From the NCBI RefSeq assembly GCF_900198195.1, contig NZ_LT899436.1:4430001-4494000 (forward strand): a stretch of 64,000 nucleotides of DNA. Reading direction: 5' to 3'. This document shows, one piece after another, positions 17,023 to 26,580 of this stretch. How positions within the stretch are numbered: the stretch's first letter is position 1; each line of letters starts with the position of its first letter. The position numbers and the translations under genes were made by a program. Below the pieces are notes generated by a model. It ran no database searches. It was not told the origin of the DNA and saw nothing but the letters and a program-made list of their open reading frames with translations. This DNA is from Tenacibaculum jejuense (GTDB lineage Bacteria; Bacteroidota; Bacteroidia; Flavobacteriales; Flavobacteriaceae).

Positions 17023-17100
17023 GTGCGACCGACAACATAAAGTCGAACCTTTTTCTCTTCTAAAAATTGGTTCGACTATTTTTTTAAAACGTTCGACTTT
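17023..17100. promoter_or_regulatory. Repeated GTTCGAC motif upstream of TonB receptor
   Basis: Within 80 bases the heptamer GTTCGAC occurs at 17070-17076 and 17091-17097, inverted as GTCGAAC at 17042-17048, and with one change as GTGCGAC at 17023-17029. The outer two form a perfect 10-base inverted pair, AAAGTCGAAC (17039-17048) and GTTCGACTTT (17091-17100). Spacing between the two direct copies is 21 bases, two helical turns. It fits a binding region for a dimeric regulator, possibly the neighbouring AraC proteins; it could also be a long hairpin. Confidence 0.5.
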
Positions 17101-17103
17101 ACG

Positions 17104-18222
17104 TTAAACAACTGATTTTCTGTATTGTGTAGGTGTTTTCCCTGTATGTTTTTTAAAAGCAGTATTGAAAGATGATTTTGAATTAAAACCAACTTCATAC
17201 AAGATTTCTAAAACAGTAACTTTAGATTTTGAGGTATCTGAGAGTATTTTTTTAGCTTTTTCTATTCGATATCCATTTATAAAATCGAAGAAATGTTGAT
17301 TCAAATTTTGATTGATTAACACCGATAAATCTCGCATAGGCATTTGCATATTTTCAGCAAGTTTACGAATCGTTAAATCTGGATTTAAAAACGGCTCTTT
17401 TGTAATCATGTAGTTTTTTAAATCTTCTACCTTCGTATTGTTTTCATCTACTTCTTTTTCTATTTCTTTTGATGTAGAAAGATGAACATCTATTCCTCTA
17501 AATAATTTTGGAGAGTGTAATGCTTTTAAGAATAACCAAAAGATAAAAAAGACTCCAAAAAGTAACACTACAATTCTTAAAACCTGAGTTACTTCATCAT
17601 TTTCAATTGTATCTCTAGCATATCCTTTAATTAACGTTAACACATGTCCGATCGTAATTAAAATTAGTAATTGTTTTAACCAATTATAATTTTTCAAAAC
17701 ATCAGAATTTGTGTAATTCTCAAGAATCAACTTTCGATATCGCAACACGTAATACAATGTTGCTAAAAAATAGCCTAAAGAAACAAAATGCCCTGCGAAA
17801 TCTAAAAATTGAATTTCCCAATTATCATCATAATTATTTAAAAAAACTTCTTTTGCTGAAGTATCTACAAGGAAAAAATTTGGTAATAATATTCCTATAC
17901 TTACTACCCAAAATAAACTATGTAATACGTGAATTTTCTTCAGTTTAAAATTAGAATAGATAACCGAAAGTACGTACAAGAATAATAACGGATCTTTAAA
18001 AGCAGATAATTTGATCCTTAGCATTTCTAAATTCAGGTTTGGTGTTACAAACATGGAATAAAAAAACACACTAATATCTAAAGCTGTAACTATTAAGAAA
18101 AAAGCCAATAAACGATTTCCTAATTTCTTATTGGTTTTTACAGTAAGTAAGAAGCCTGCAAAAAACAAGAACAACAAGAAAATTATAAATCCTAAAACTG
18201 CTATTACAGAAACTTTTTCCAT
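17104..18222 (-). CDS. Membrane-bound AraC-family regulator
   Basis: A 372-residue protein with an N-terminal seven-helix membrane domain (residues about 1-225, starting VIAVLGFIIFLLFLFFAGFLL) and a C-terminal AraC DNA-binding domain (LTIRKLAENMQMPMRDLSVLI and VLEILYEVGFNSKSSFNTAF, the two helix-turn-helix units). The membrane domain probably senses a ligand, as in other Bacteroidota 7TM-HTH proteins. The gene is a close paralogue of the one directly upstream; the two share the C-terminal block nearly word for word. Gap to the neighbour is 12 bases. Confidence 0.9.
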   Translation of the reverse strand: MEKVSVIAVLGFIIFLLFLFFAGFLLTVKTNKKLGNRLLAFFLIVTALDISVFFYSMFVTPNLNLEMLRIKLSAFKDPLLFLYVLSVIYSNFKLKKIHVLHSLFWVVSIGILLPNFFLVDTSAKEVFLNNYDDNWEIQFLDFAGHFVSLGYFLATLYYVLRYRKLILENYTNSDVLKNYNWLKQLLILITIGHVLTLIKGYARDTIENDEVTQVLRIVVLLFGVFFIFWLFLKALHSPKLFRGIDVHLSTSKEIEKEVDENNTKVEDLKNYMITKEPFLNPDLTIRKLAENMQMPMRDLSVLINQNLNQHFFDFINGYRIEKAKKILSDTSKSKVTVLEILYEVGFNSKSSFNTAFKKHTGKTPTQYRKSVV

Positions 18223-18234
18223 TGTATTTAGTCC

Positions 18235-19356
18235 TTAAACTTTTTTTCGGTATTGAGTAGGAGTTAAACTTGTGTATTTCTTAAACGCTGTGTTGAAAGA
18301 CGATTTCGAATTAAATCCTACTTCATATAAAATTTCTAACACTGTTAATTTTGGTTGATTTTTATCAGTTAACAATTGCATTGCTTTTTTTATTCTGTAT
18401 TCGTTTACAAAATCAAAGAAATGTTGTTTTAAATCGTGATTGATTGCTATAGACAATTCTCTTGAAGGAATTTTCATTTGCTGTGCCAAATTTCGAATAG
18501 ATAAAGATGGATTCAAGTAAGGCTTTTCTGTGTCCATAAACACTTTTAGCCTTTCAATAATTTCATCATTCTCACCCTTCTCTTCATTTTCATTTAATAA
18601 ATCCTTTGTTAATTTAGTGTGAGAATCTACTCCTTTAAACAGTTCAGGATTATTTAAGGCTTTTAAAATATACCAACAAGTAACTAATAAGACCGAAAAA
18701 ATTAAAATTACCTGAGACCACGAAAATATCTTTTCTTCAACATCAGAATATTTTAGAATATTTTTCACAAGCGCAATACAAAAAATGACAATCCAAAACA
18801 TTACAATTTGATACAACCATTTATAAGCTTGAATTCTATTTCCTGAATGATTTTCGTAAAAAATATTTTTTGCCCGTTTCAACGCAACTAAACTCATCAC
18901 ATAATAAAAAACAGATTGTAAATGCATGGAAAGATGCATAAAAATAACTTCCCAAGTATGAATTGTGTCTTTAGAAACTTCTTCTAAAACTTGATCGCTA
19001 CCAAAATAAAATCGAGGCATCATGGCTATGTTACCAATAATAAAAGGCAATAAATGCCACAAATGTTTTTTTTCTAATTTAAAATTAGAATAACATACCG
19101 AACAAACATAAAAGTAAAAAACTGGAGTTAGTAAATAATAGTTGTTGTTCTTAAGCATAATCATACTTAACGATGTTGGTATGAAATCATGAACAAAAAA
19201 ACCGCTCATTTCAATTGAACTTAACAACAGGAAAACACCAAATAAACGATTGCTCAATTTATTTTCAGACTTAACAGTGAAAATAAAAACAGCAAATAGT
19301 AATGTTACAAAAGTAGCTAGGATTCCAATAAAAACCCTTAAATCTAAATTATTCAT
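18235..19356 (-). CDS. Membrane-bound AraC-family regulator (paralogue)
   Basis: A 373-residue protein with the same plan as its neighbour: seven hydrophobic helices (starting VFIGILATFVTLLFAVFIF), a charged linker (TKDLLNENEEKGEND) and a C-terminal AraC domain with LSIRNLAQQMKIPSRELSIAI and the same VLEILYEVGFNSKSSFNTAF. The two proteins are alike in the DNA-binding half but differ in the sensor half, as expected from tandem duplication followed by a change of ligand. First gene of the pair; 45 bases separate it from a hydrolase gene. Confidence 0.9.
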   Translation of the reverse strand: MNNLDLRVFIGILATFVTLLFAVFIFTVKSENKLSNRLFGVFLLLSSIEMSGFFVHDFIPTSLSMIMLKNNNYYLLTPVFYFYVCSVCYSNFKLEKKHLWHLLPFIIGNIAMMPRFYFGSDQVLEEVSKDTIHTWEVIFMHLSMHLQSVFYYVMSLVALKRAKNIFYENHSGNRIQAYKWLYQIVMFWIVIFCIALVKNILKYSDVEEKIFSWSQVILIFSVLLVTCWYILKALNNPELFKGVDSHTKLTKDLLNENEEKGENDEIIERLKVFMDTEKPYLNPSLSIRNLAQQMKIPSRELSIAINHDLKQHFFDFVNEYRIKKAMQLLTDKNQPKLTVLEILYEVGFNSKSSFNTAFKKYTSLTPTQYRKKV

Positions 19357-19401
19357 TTGTTTGGCTTCAATTCAAATATAAATGAATATTCTTTGATGCA
19401 C

Positions 19402-20187
19402 TTACGACAAACAAAAATCTTTTAATAGAACTACTAGTTCTTCCTCATTTTCAATATGACTCATATGTCCGTTAGATAAAACTTGTAGCGGAGTTTTTGT
19501 ATGATCTGCCTCGACTTGTATCGCTTTTATTGTTAAAACTGGATCTTTTTTCCCTGCGATGATTAACTTTTTAAATGTACTATTTTGTAAAACATTTGAT
19601 CTGTTTTTTCTCAGCTTCATTCCTTCCGAACAAGCAATATAGCCTTGTACTTTAGTTTTTAAAGCTTCTTGTTTACAAGCTTCTATTTTATCTCCAAACT
19701 TTTCATAAGTTTCTCTTGCAAATAAATTTCCAACAGACATTGCTACTAATGTTTTATAATTTGTCTTGGCCATTTTAATTGCTCTATCTCGTATTTCCTT
19801 ACGTTCTTCTGAATCTGGAGAAGATGTTGAATTCAACAAACATAATCGTTCCACATAATCAGGATATTTTTCAGCAAAAGCCAAAGCAACATAACCTCCC
19901 ATTGAATGACCTATAAAAGTTGCTTTCACAATCTTTTCTTTTTTTAATACCAAATGAATGGTTTCGGCAATTTCTTCCATGGTATGCACATAACCTAAAC
20001 ACTCCGAAGCTCCATGACCAAGCAAGTCTACAGTTATAATTTGGAAATCATATTGCATTTCTTTCGTTAGAAAATTCCACATTTTAGCATTTTCTAAAAA
20101 ACCGTGTAACAAAACTAATTTTTGCTTTCCTGCACCATAAATTTGATATGCAACTTTAGCATTTTTATATAGTATAGAATCTACCAT
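19402..20187 (-). CDS. Alpha/beta hydrolase
   Basis: A 261-residue alpha/beta-hydrolase. Start set at 20187 (MVDSILYKNAKVAYQIYG); the upstream ATG would add eight residues with no conservation. Features: HGFLENAKMW oxyanion loop, nucleophile elbow GHSMGG (Ser near residue 92), acid in AGKKDPVLT, and histidine in NGHMSHIE. This is the menH/pimeloyl-ester-hydrolase-like general type, and the substrate is unknown. It is head to head with another alpha/beta hydrolase, only 45 bases apart. Confidence 0.87.
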   Translation of the reverse strand: MVDSILYKNAKVAYQIYGAGKQKLVLLHGFLENAKMWNFLTKEMQYDFQIITVDLLGHGASECLGYVHTMEEIAETIHLVLKKEKIVKATFIGHSMGGYVALAFAEKYPDYVERLCLLNSTSSPDSEERKEIRDRAIKMAKTNYKTLVAMSVGNLFARETYEKFGDKIEACKQEALKTKVQGYIACSEGMKLRKNRSNVLQNSTFKKLIIAGKKDPVLTIKAIQVEADHTKTPLQVLSNGHMSHIENEEELVVLLKDFCLS

Positions 20188-20232
20188 GGCGCAAAAATAT
20201 GTATCTTTCAAGATTAAAACATAAAACGAGAC

Positions 20233-21024
20233 TTGTTATATCACAATACATATTTGCATAAAACCTCTACAGAGTGGGTTACTTTTGTTCATGGAGCTGG
20301 TGGAAGTAGTACGATTTGGTTTAAACAAGTTAGAGAATTTAAAAAACATTTTAATGTACTTATTCTCGACTTAAGAGGACATGGAAGAAGTAAACCTACC
20401 TTAGGTAAAATTTTTAAAAGTGAATATAATTTTGATGTCGTAACTAAGGACATTATTGAAGTTTTAAATCATGTAAAAATTAACAAATCACATTTTATTG
20501 GTATTTCTTTAGGATCTATTCTAATTAGAAATCTTGCTGAAAAAAAACCTGAATTGGTGAAAAGTATGATTTTAGGAGGCGCTATTTTAAAACTGAATTT
20601 TAGATCGCAATTACTCATGAAATTGGGTAATCTTTTTAAATCTATTGTTCCTTACATGTTACTTTACAAGTTATTTGCTTTTATTATTATGCCTAGAAAA
20701 AACCATAGGAATTCTAGAATTTTATTTATTAATGAAGCGAAAAAACTGTATCAAAAAGAGTTTTTAAAATGGTTTAAACTTACTTCAGAAATTAATCCGT
20801 TACTACGTTTTTTTAGGAGTAAAGACATAAAAATTCCTACTTTATATATTATGGGAGAAGAAGATCACTTGTTTTTGCCGTCGATAAAAAGAGTGGTGCA
20901 ACATCATGTAAATTCTTCTTTATTTGTTATTAAAAAATGTGGTCATGTAGTTAACGTAGAACAACCAACTATTTTTAACACAAAGACCATTGATTTTATC
21001 TCTTCATTAAATTCAACTAAATAA
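20233..21024 (+). CDS. Alpha/beta hydrolase
   Basis: A 263-residue alpha/beta-hydrolase. Oxyanion loop VHGAGGSSTIW, RGHGRSKP, nucleophile elbow GISLGS with Ser near residue 96, acid in MGEEDHLF and final histidine in CGHVVNVEQP. It is not a close copy of the divergent hydrolase at 19402-20187; the elbow motifs differ (GISLG against GHSMG). Its stop is 3 bases before the start of brnQ, so the two are probably co-transcribed. Substrate unknown. Confidence 0.87.
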   Translation: MLYHNTYLHKTSTEWVTFVHGAGGSSTIWFKQVREFKKHFNVLILDLRGHGRSKPTLGKIFKSEYNFDVVTKDIIEVLNHVKINKSHFIGISLGSILIRNLAEKKPELVKSMILGGAILKLNFRSQLLMKLGNLFKSIVPYMLLYKLFAFIIMPRKNHRNSRILFINEAKKLYQKEFLKWFKLTSEINPLLRFFRSKDIKIPTLYIMGEEDHLFLPSIKRVVQHHVNSSLFVIKKCGHVVNVEQPTIFNTKTIDFISSLNSTK

Positions 21025-21027
21025 TCA

Positions 21028-22302
21028 ATGAAAAATCCTAAAAAAGAAATCCTTATTGTTGGATTTGCCTTATTTTCTATGTTTTTTGGTGCTGGAAATT
21101 TAATTCTTCCTCCATTTTTGGGTAAAAACGCGGCAGATTCTTGGTTTTGGGTAACTTTAGGTTTTTTTATTACCGCTGTTTTTATTCCTATTTTGGGAAT
21201 CTTAGCTCATGCTCGTTTACAAGGAACAATGTATGATTTTGGGAAAAAAGTTTCTCCTTCATTTAGTTTAATTTATTGTTTAATTGTGTATGCTATTTCC
21301 ATTGCTTTACCTGCACCAAGAACAGCTTCTGTAACTCATGAAATGGCAATTGCTCCATATTTCGAAACAAGCTCATTGTTAACCAGTAGCATTTACTTTA
21401 TTCTTGTATTTATTTTTGTGATGAACAGAAGTAAGATTTTAAATCTTATTGGACGTTTTTTAACTCCTTTAATTATTCTCATCTTAATCTCTATAATTTT
21501 TATTGGTATTTTTTCTGACAATACAATTACAGAAGCTACAATTTTTAACACACCTTTAGTTGATGGAATTTTAGAAGGTTATCAGACTTTTGATGCCATT
21601 GGAGCCGTAGTTATTGGTGGAGTTTTAGTTATTTCTATGAACTTTAAAAAAGAAGCTAGTTTTCAAGAGAAAAAAGAACTGATTAGCAAAGCAGGTTTAG
21701 TCGCTGGGTTAGGTCTTTTAGTTATTTATGCTGGATTGATTTACAATGGCGCTTTATTTGGCGGAACTTTTGAAAAAGAAGTGACTAGAACAGAAGTTTT
21801 AACTGGACTAAGCTCAAAAACACTTGGAAATATTGGAACTACTTTTTTAAATGTTTTGGTTTCATTGGCGTGTTTTACAACTGCGGTTGGAATTGTAACT
21901 GGAACTTCTGATTATTTTAAAGGTTTATTCGATAATTCTCAAAAAGCATATACAGTAACAGCAATAGTTGGGTGTATTTTAGGTGTGGTTATGGGACAGT
22001 TTGATGTACATCATATTATTCACATTGCTATTCCAGCATTAATGTTTATTTACCCGATAACTATTGTATTAATCTTGCTTAATCTTTTATCTGAAAAAGT
22101 TGCTACAGCAAATATTTTTAAAGCTGTAGTAATTGCAACACTCGTTTTTAGCACACCAGATTTTATACAATCTATCGCTAAAAATGATACTATTACAAAT
22201 ATTCAAAGTTATATTCCTTTAGCTAATTATAATTTAGGTTGGGTGTTACCAGCGTTGTTAACTTTTACAATAACTTTTTTCTTAAGCAAAAAGGAAGCTT
22301 AG
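21028..22302 (+). CDS. brnQ: Branched-chain amino acid transporter (LIVCS family)
   Basis: Sodium-coupled importer of leucine, isoleucine and valine. The 424 residues hold about twelve membrane helices. Family signatures at the N-terminus, GFALFSMFFGAGNLILPPFLG and WFWVTLGFFITAVFIPILGI, are clear, as is the ALPAPRTASVTHE loop with ARTA-like residues. Full length. It follows the alpha/beta hydrolase gene by 3 bases and its stop overlaps the stop of the convergent outer-membrane protein gene by 4 bases. Confidence 0.94.
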   Translation: MKNPKKEILIVGFALFSMFFGAGNLILPPFLGKNAADSWFWVTLGFFITAVFIPILGILAHARLQGTMYDFGKKVSPSFSLIYCLIVYAISIALPAPRTASVTHEMAIAPYFETSSLLTSSIYFILVFIFVMNRSKILNLIGRFLTPLIILILISIIFIGIFSDNTITEATIFNTPLVDGILEGYQTFDAIGAVVIGGVLVISMNFKKEASFQEKKELISKAGLVAGLGLLVIYAGLIYNGALFGGTFEKEVTRTEVLTGLSSKTLGNIGTTFLNVLVSLACFTTAVGIVTGTSDYFKGLFDNSQKAYTVTAIVGCILGVVMGQFDVHHIIHIAIPALMFIYPITIVLILLNLLSEKVATANIFKAVVIATLVFSTPDFIQSIAKNDTITNIQSYIPLANYNLGWVLPALLTFTITFFLSKKEA

Positions 22303-22775
22303 AAACGGTATCCTACATTTAATCCGATTCTTGGTACTACCGAAGGAGATAAATCTGTAAAAAAGTTTCTCCCTAAACCACCATGAACACTAACTACTAA
22401 ACCTCCGTTAGATACATATTTTGTTCCTACAGAAATACCTAATGCACCATCAGTATAAGAAATTCCACTATCATTTTTTCCTGAATTGATTCCCATGAAT
22501 ATTTCTCCGAAGTGATTCCAGTTTCTTGCTGTAGTAAAATAATGACGGAAAAATGGAGTAATCATATTATCTTCATTATACCTAAAATCTGAGTTTTCTC
22601 CTTCAAAATTAAAAAGTGCAGATGCACCAATAGAAGACTGTTCTCCAATATAATGTTCGTAAGTAACTTCTAATGTTTTTATTACTAAAGCATCGGCTAA
22701 ATCTATACTTACTTCTTGTTGTGCTTGTAAAAAATTAGCTCCTAAAATCGTTAAAATTACTACTAGTTTTTTCAT
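22299..22775 (-). CDS. Small outer-membrane beta-barrel protein
   Basis: A 158-residue protein, start set at 22775 to give signal peptide MKKLVVILTILGANFLQAQQ. The mature part shows amphipathic strands (ADALVIKTLEVTYEHYIG, SIGASALFNF, GLVVSVHGGLGRNFF) and ends in GLNVGYRF, the terminal aromatic typical of BAM-inserted barrels. Probably an eight-stranded barrel of the OmpW/OmpX size. No specific family recognised. Converges with brnQ. Confidence 0.7.
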   Translation of the reverse strand: MKKLVVILTILGANFLQAQQEVSIDLADALVIKTLEVTYEHYIGEQSSIGASALFNFEGENSDFRYNEDNMITPFFRHYFTTARNWNHFGEIFMGINSGKNDSGISYTDGALGISVGTKYVSNGGLVVSVHGGLGRNFFTDLSPSVVPRIGLNVGYRF

Positions 22776-22864
22776 GATATACTTCATTATTTATATGTTT
22801 CAAGATACAATCAAAAACTGTACAAAACTTAAAGTTTGACTTAGATTTTTTTTGAAAAAAAGTT

Positions 22865-25800
22865 CTAAAAAATTGCTTTTAACTGAACCGTTCCTGAATG
22901 AATAGCTTTAGCATTTTCGCTTTTTCTTCCGAAGTAATTCAAACTTAAATTTAAAAATGAATTTATTTTTTGATTGAATAAAGCATTCCAAGTAAAGTTT
23001 CTACCTTCTTGTAAACCTTCTAACATTTGATATCCAACAGGTGAATTTGCACTTCCTTCAAAATTGTTTAAAAACATAGAAAAATCTGCTGAAATCTGAT
23101 TCTTCTTTTTAGTTAAGTAAAAATAATTTACACCTATCTTATGCTGATTTAAAGTTTCTAAACCTGCAACTGTATTTTTTTTATCTTTTAAATGATAAAA
23201 TACTGAAAAGCGATGATCTCTATTGAACAGATAACTCAGTTTTGGATTTAATTCTTTATTGATTAAACTATAATTTCTATTGGCAAAATTTTCGGTATCC
23301 AACTTATTTTCTCCGTAAGAAGAAGCAACTTCTAACAACCAAAATGAAGACAATTTATGCTGAAACTCTAATTGATGTATTAAGGCGTTATTCTCTTGAT
23401 TTCCTATGGAAAACTGTTGCTTATTTCTAGATGTTCCGTAAGTATAAATCCAACTGTATCGCTGCAAATTCCTATTGTAATAAAATGAATTTCTAATATT
23501 AAACTGTAAACTCAACAAACCTTCTTCAGCCAAATTAAACGGATTAAAATTAAAACCGTCTCCTTCTCTTTTTCTCTCGTTATTAATGGTTAAAAACGTT
23601 TGATTATAAAAATGACTCATCCATTTTCTCCATCCCTTTTGTGTTTTCCATTGTGTAGGATTTAGCGTAATCGACTGTTTTAAAGCTGCTTTTTGCGTTG
23701 GTAAAAATCGAATATTAGGTAAAGGCACACGTAAATATTCTGCTTGATCTTGAAACTCGGCTATTTCAAATTCTTCAAACTGTTGAATTCCGTCATTATT
23801 GTAATCGTTCCAAGTATAAAAACCTTGTCCGGGTTCTGTTTTTACATATACAAAATCTTGTTGAGCAACATTTCCTGATGACGTTTCATACACAGTTCCT
23901 AGATTTAAAAAACGCTTAAAAAACTGCTGATTGTAAATTAATCTTGAATTTAGAGATTGTGCATTAGGTTCGAACTTATTATCTGTAAATCGATAGTTTG
24001 CATACAACGATAAATTTGTGTTTTCATTCTGAATTAATCTACTGTCTAAATACAACGTGTTTCGATTATTGATTTGAGTAAAACGATTGCTTTTTATACT
24101 ATCGTTTACTCTGTAATTCAATCCGATTTTAGCAAATACTTTTGTAGAATCTCCAATTCCGTAGAAACCTTCGTATTCTTGAAATTGATGACTTAATGTA
24201 TTAAAATCGTTCGTATTTCTATTTTGAATTTCATTTGTTTCTGCTCCAATAAAACCACCCAACCACGATTTTCCTAAACTGTAAATTCCTTTGGCATACA
24301 ATCGGAAAAAATTATCTTTTTCTGTGTTTGAAGTATTAGATAACAAACTACTTTTTATTTGAAACGATAGATTTTCCCTGTTGATTTTAGATTGAATCTC
24401 ATGTTTGTTTCCATTAAAACTTTCAGAAAAATTCAAGTGATTAAAACGATACGAAAGAAAGTTGTTTTCGTCTTTTTCTAACCACAATCGTGTTGATAAT
24501 TGATTTTGATTTCCTAATTGTTGTCGCACATTCCAATCTCTATTAAACTCAACACTTCTAAAACGTTGTACGGTTCTAAAATTTTCTTGTACGAACTCAT
24601 AATCGATTGTACTTTTTAACTTCCATGTAGTATCAAAAATTAATTGATCCCATTTTAATTTTGAAGCGACTTGCTGATTTTTTTCATCATCTATAGAAGA
24701 AAATAAATTCTGATCGTTATCACTATATGCCAATTCTGCTTGAATCTTAGTTTTCGCTGTAGGATTGTATTCAGAATTTACCACTGCAACTTGTAAACTC
24801 GTTGGAGCGACCAAACGAACAACCGGATCGAAGTTTCCTAAATTTGCACCAACATACCTGTAAATTGTTCCGGTAGCAATTGCGCTGTCTATAACATAAC
24901 TTCCTCGATTTACACCCACATTAGAAAAAGTTACCGTAAATAAATCGGCTGTTTCATCTGTTGAAAATTCAAAGGTTTCGATTCCGCCAACAATTACTTT
25001 ACGATATTGAATCCTATTTTCTGAAAATTCGTCTTCAAAAGCACTTTCTGCTACCATTTGAGTTATATCGTTTCCAACATTTGCTAAAATCTGTTTTTGA
25101 TCGTTTGTTAAACTCTGTTGAATCGGCTGATTCTTAGCATCGTTTTCGTTGTAGAAGAATCCAGAAATTGAAAATTTATCGTTTTTATACTGCGCTTTTT
25201 CGTAGGTAATAAAACGTGTGTAATTTTGATCTGAAAATTGAAATTCTACTCGAATTCTCATATCGTTGGTAATTGGATATGTCGTATTAAAACGAATCTC
25301 AGCCAAATTATAATCGATAATATAATCTTTATTTTCTCCACGTTCTAACTGAACTCCGTTAATAAAAACAGCATCACTTCCAGCTACAATTACAATATTC
25401 GCTTCGTTATTTGGACCAAAGATTTTATACGGACCTTGATTTCCTTCTACTCCAACAAAATTAAATGCAGAAAACCGACCACGAACAATGGCTCCAGAAG
25501 CTCCAACACTAAAATGCTCACTTAAATTTGCATCCACTTGTATTCCTGAAACTTGTTTATCAAAATTCAGGAAATAACTATCTTTATTATTTAATGAAAC
25601 ATCTCCTCCTTTTACTTTCCAGTTTTTACTAAATAACTCAATAAAAATACGATCGAAATCGGTTAAACTTTGTGAATACCCATTTTGCTGAAGTGGTAAA
25701 TTGGTATCAAAAATATTGGCTCGAATACCAACTTCTTTGGATAGTTTTCCTTCTAATGTTAAATCTAAGGAAGCGTTTGTAACAGCATTTTGATTGTTTC

Positions 25801-26239
25801 CTGTTGTGATTCCTCGTGAAATAAAACCCTGAGTTTTTAATCCATCAAAAAGCTTAAAATCTTGCTTCTTTTTATTCGTTGTTAAACTGTATAATTTATC
25901 TGTTCTGTTTGTATTCGGAACTATGAGTTTTTCATCTAGAGGCGCGTATACTTTGGTCAAAAAATCTGGAAATCGTAGATACTCTACAGTGATTTTTCGA
26001 TATTCTTTTGCATTGATAATCAATTTTGCTTTCGGAAAATCTACTTGATATTTATACTTAGGAATGGAATCTCCTTTGCTATTGAGTAACTTAAAAAAAG
26101 TTGGATTGATACTTACCGAATCTATTTGTATGGTATCGGTTTTAACATTGATTTTTTTTGATCGAAATTCTTTAAGGTTTCTCTGACTAAATCCAGCAGT
26201 GGCAATTAACAGAAAAAAAATAAATAGCTTTTTGATCAT
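22865..26239 (-). CDS. Very large outer-membrane protein of unknown function
   Basis: A 1124-residue protein with signal peptide (MIKKLFIFFLLIATAGFSQ). The first third is periplasmic-looking, with KTQGFISRGITTGNNQNAVTN and SLDLTLEGKLSKEVGIRANI. The rest is made of amphipathic strands spaced as in large barrels (LSTRLWLEKDENNFLSYRFN, NLSLYANYRFTDNKFEPNAQ) and it contains YNNDGIQQFEEFEIAEFQDQ, an EF-hand-like or dockerin-like acidic stretch that may bind calcium. It ends in AIF. Proteins of this build are widespread in Flavobacteriia but I know of no assigned role. No SusD or TonB-box partner is nearby. Confidence 0.75.
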   Translation of the reverse strand: MIKKLFIFFLLIATAGFSQRNLKEFRSKKINVKTDTIQIDSVSINPTFFKLLNSKGDSIPKYKYQVDFPKAKLIINAKEYRKITVEYLRFPDFLTKVYAPLDEKLIVPNTNRTDKLYSLTTNKKKQDFKLFDGLKTQGFISRGITTGNNQNAVTNASLDLTLEGKLSKEVGIRANIFDTNLPLQQNGYSQSLTDFDRIFIELFSKNWKVKGGDVSLNNKDSYFLNFDKQVSGIQVDANLSEHFSVGASGAIVRGRFSAFNFVGVEGNQGPYKIFGPNNEANIVIVAGSDAVFINGVQLERGENKDYIIDYNLAEIRFNTTYPITNDMRIRVEFQFSDQNYTRFITYEKAQYKNDKFSISGFFYNENDAKNQPIQQSLTNDQKQILANVGNDITQMVAESAFEDEFSENRIQYRKVIVGGIETFEFSTDETADLFTVTFSNVGVNRGSYVIDSAIATGTIYRYVGANLGNFDPVVRLVAPTSLQVAVVNSEYNPTAKTKIQAELAYSDNDQNLFSSIDDEKNQQVASKLKWDQLIFDTTWKLKSTIDYEFVQENFRTVQRFRSVEFNRDWNVRQQLGNQNQLSTRLWLEKDENNFLSYRFNHLNFSESFNGNKHEIQSKINRENLSFQIKSSLLSNTSNTEKDNFFRLYAKGIYSLGKSWLGGFIGAETNEIQNRNTNDFNTLSHQFQEYEGFYGIGDSTKVFAKIGLNYRVNDSIKSNRFTQINNRNTLYLDSRLIQNENTNLSLYANYRFTDNKFEPNAQSLNSRLIYNQQFFKRFLNLGTVYETSSGNVAQQDFVYVKTEPGQGFYTWNDYNNDGIQQFEEFEIAEFQDQAEYLRVPLPNIRFLPTQKAALKQSITLNPTQWKTQKGWRKWMSHFYNQTFLTINNERKREGDGFNFNPFNLAEEGLLSLQFNIRNSFYYNRNLQRYSWIYTYGTSRNKQQFSIGNQENNALIHQLEFQHKLSSFWLLEVASSYGENKLDTENFANRNYSLINKELNPKLSYLFNRDHRFSVFYHLKDKKNTVAGLETLNQHKIGVNYFYLTKKKNQISADFSMFLNNFEGSANSPVGYQMLEGLQEGRNFTWNALFNQKINSFLNLSLNYFGRKSENAKAIHSGTVQLKAIF

Positions 26240-26337
26240 ATGTTGTACAACGAATAGATGTCAAAAATAGTTTATTCTCTCAAAATTCAATTTGGTTTTG
26301 TGTTAAAAGGGCTTCGAATGCCTACTACTAGTAAAAA

Positions 26338-26398
26338 AACCACAATATTTTATAAGTGTTGTGGTTCGTATATTTAATTATTGTTTTACTTACTCTTG
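26338..26398. repeat. Hairpin plus TTACTCTTG module (relic of RAYT unit flank)
   Basis: A hairpin with 8-bp stem AACCACAA (26338-26345) and TTGTGGTT (26359-26366), followed by TATTTAATTATTGTTTTAC and TTACTCTTG. The same order occurs at 27884-27945, before the right REP of the transposase unit, and at 28127-28190. No REP follows this copy. The surrounding gap 26240-26550 holds nothing else I can name; it is the upstream region of the large outer-membrane protein. Confidence 0.6.
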
Positions 26399-26550
26399 AG
26401 TATTATACCAATATCATTAAGACGTTAAAGTAATAACCAAATAAGATAATATAATTGTCATTAAAATACTTAACAAACCTATTTTAACTTGTTCTTTGAA
26501 TGGTTTTTGATTAAAATTATTCACTCCTCTATGTTTATTTTTTACTTCCT

Positions 26551-26580
26551 CCTCAGCTAGCGCTCGACTCTGTCGAGTGA
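26551..26580 (+). repeat. REP-like hairpin element, left, unit A
   Basis: Conserved foot GCTAGCG precedes a perfect 6-bp hairpin, CTCGAC-TCT-GTCGAG (26563-26577), followed by TGA. Identical core to 27257-27280 and nearly identical to 28071-28096. Confidence 0.85.
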
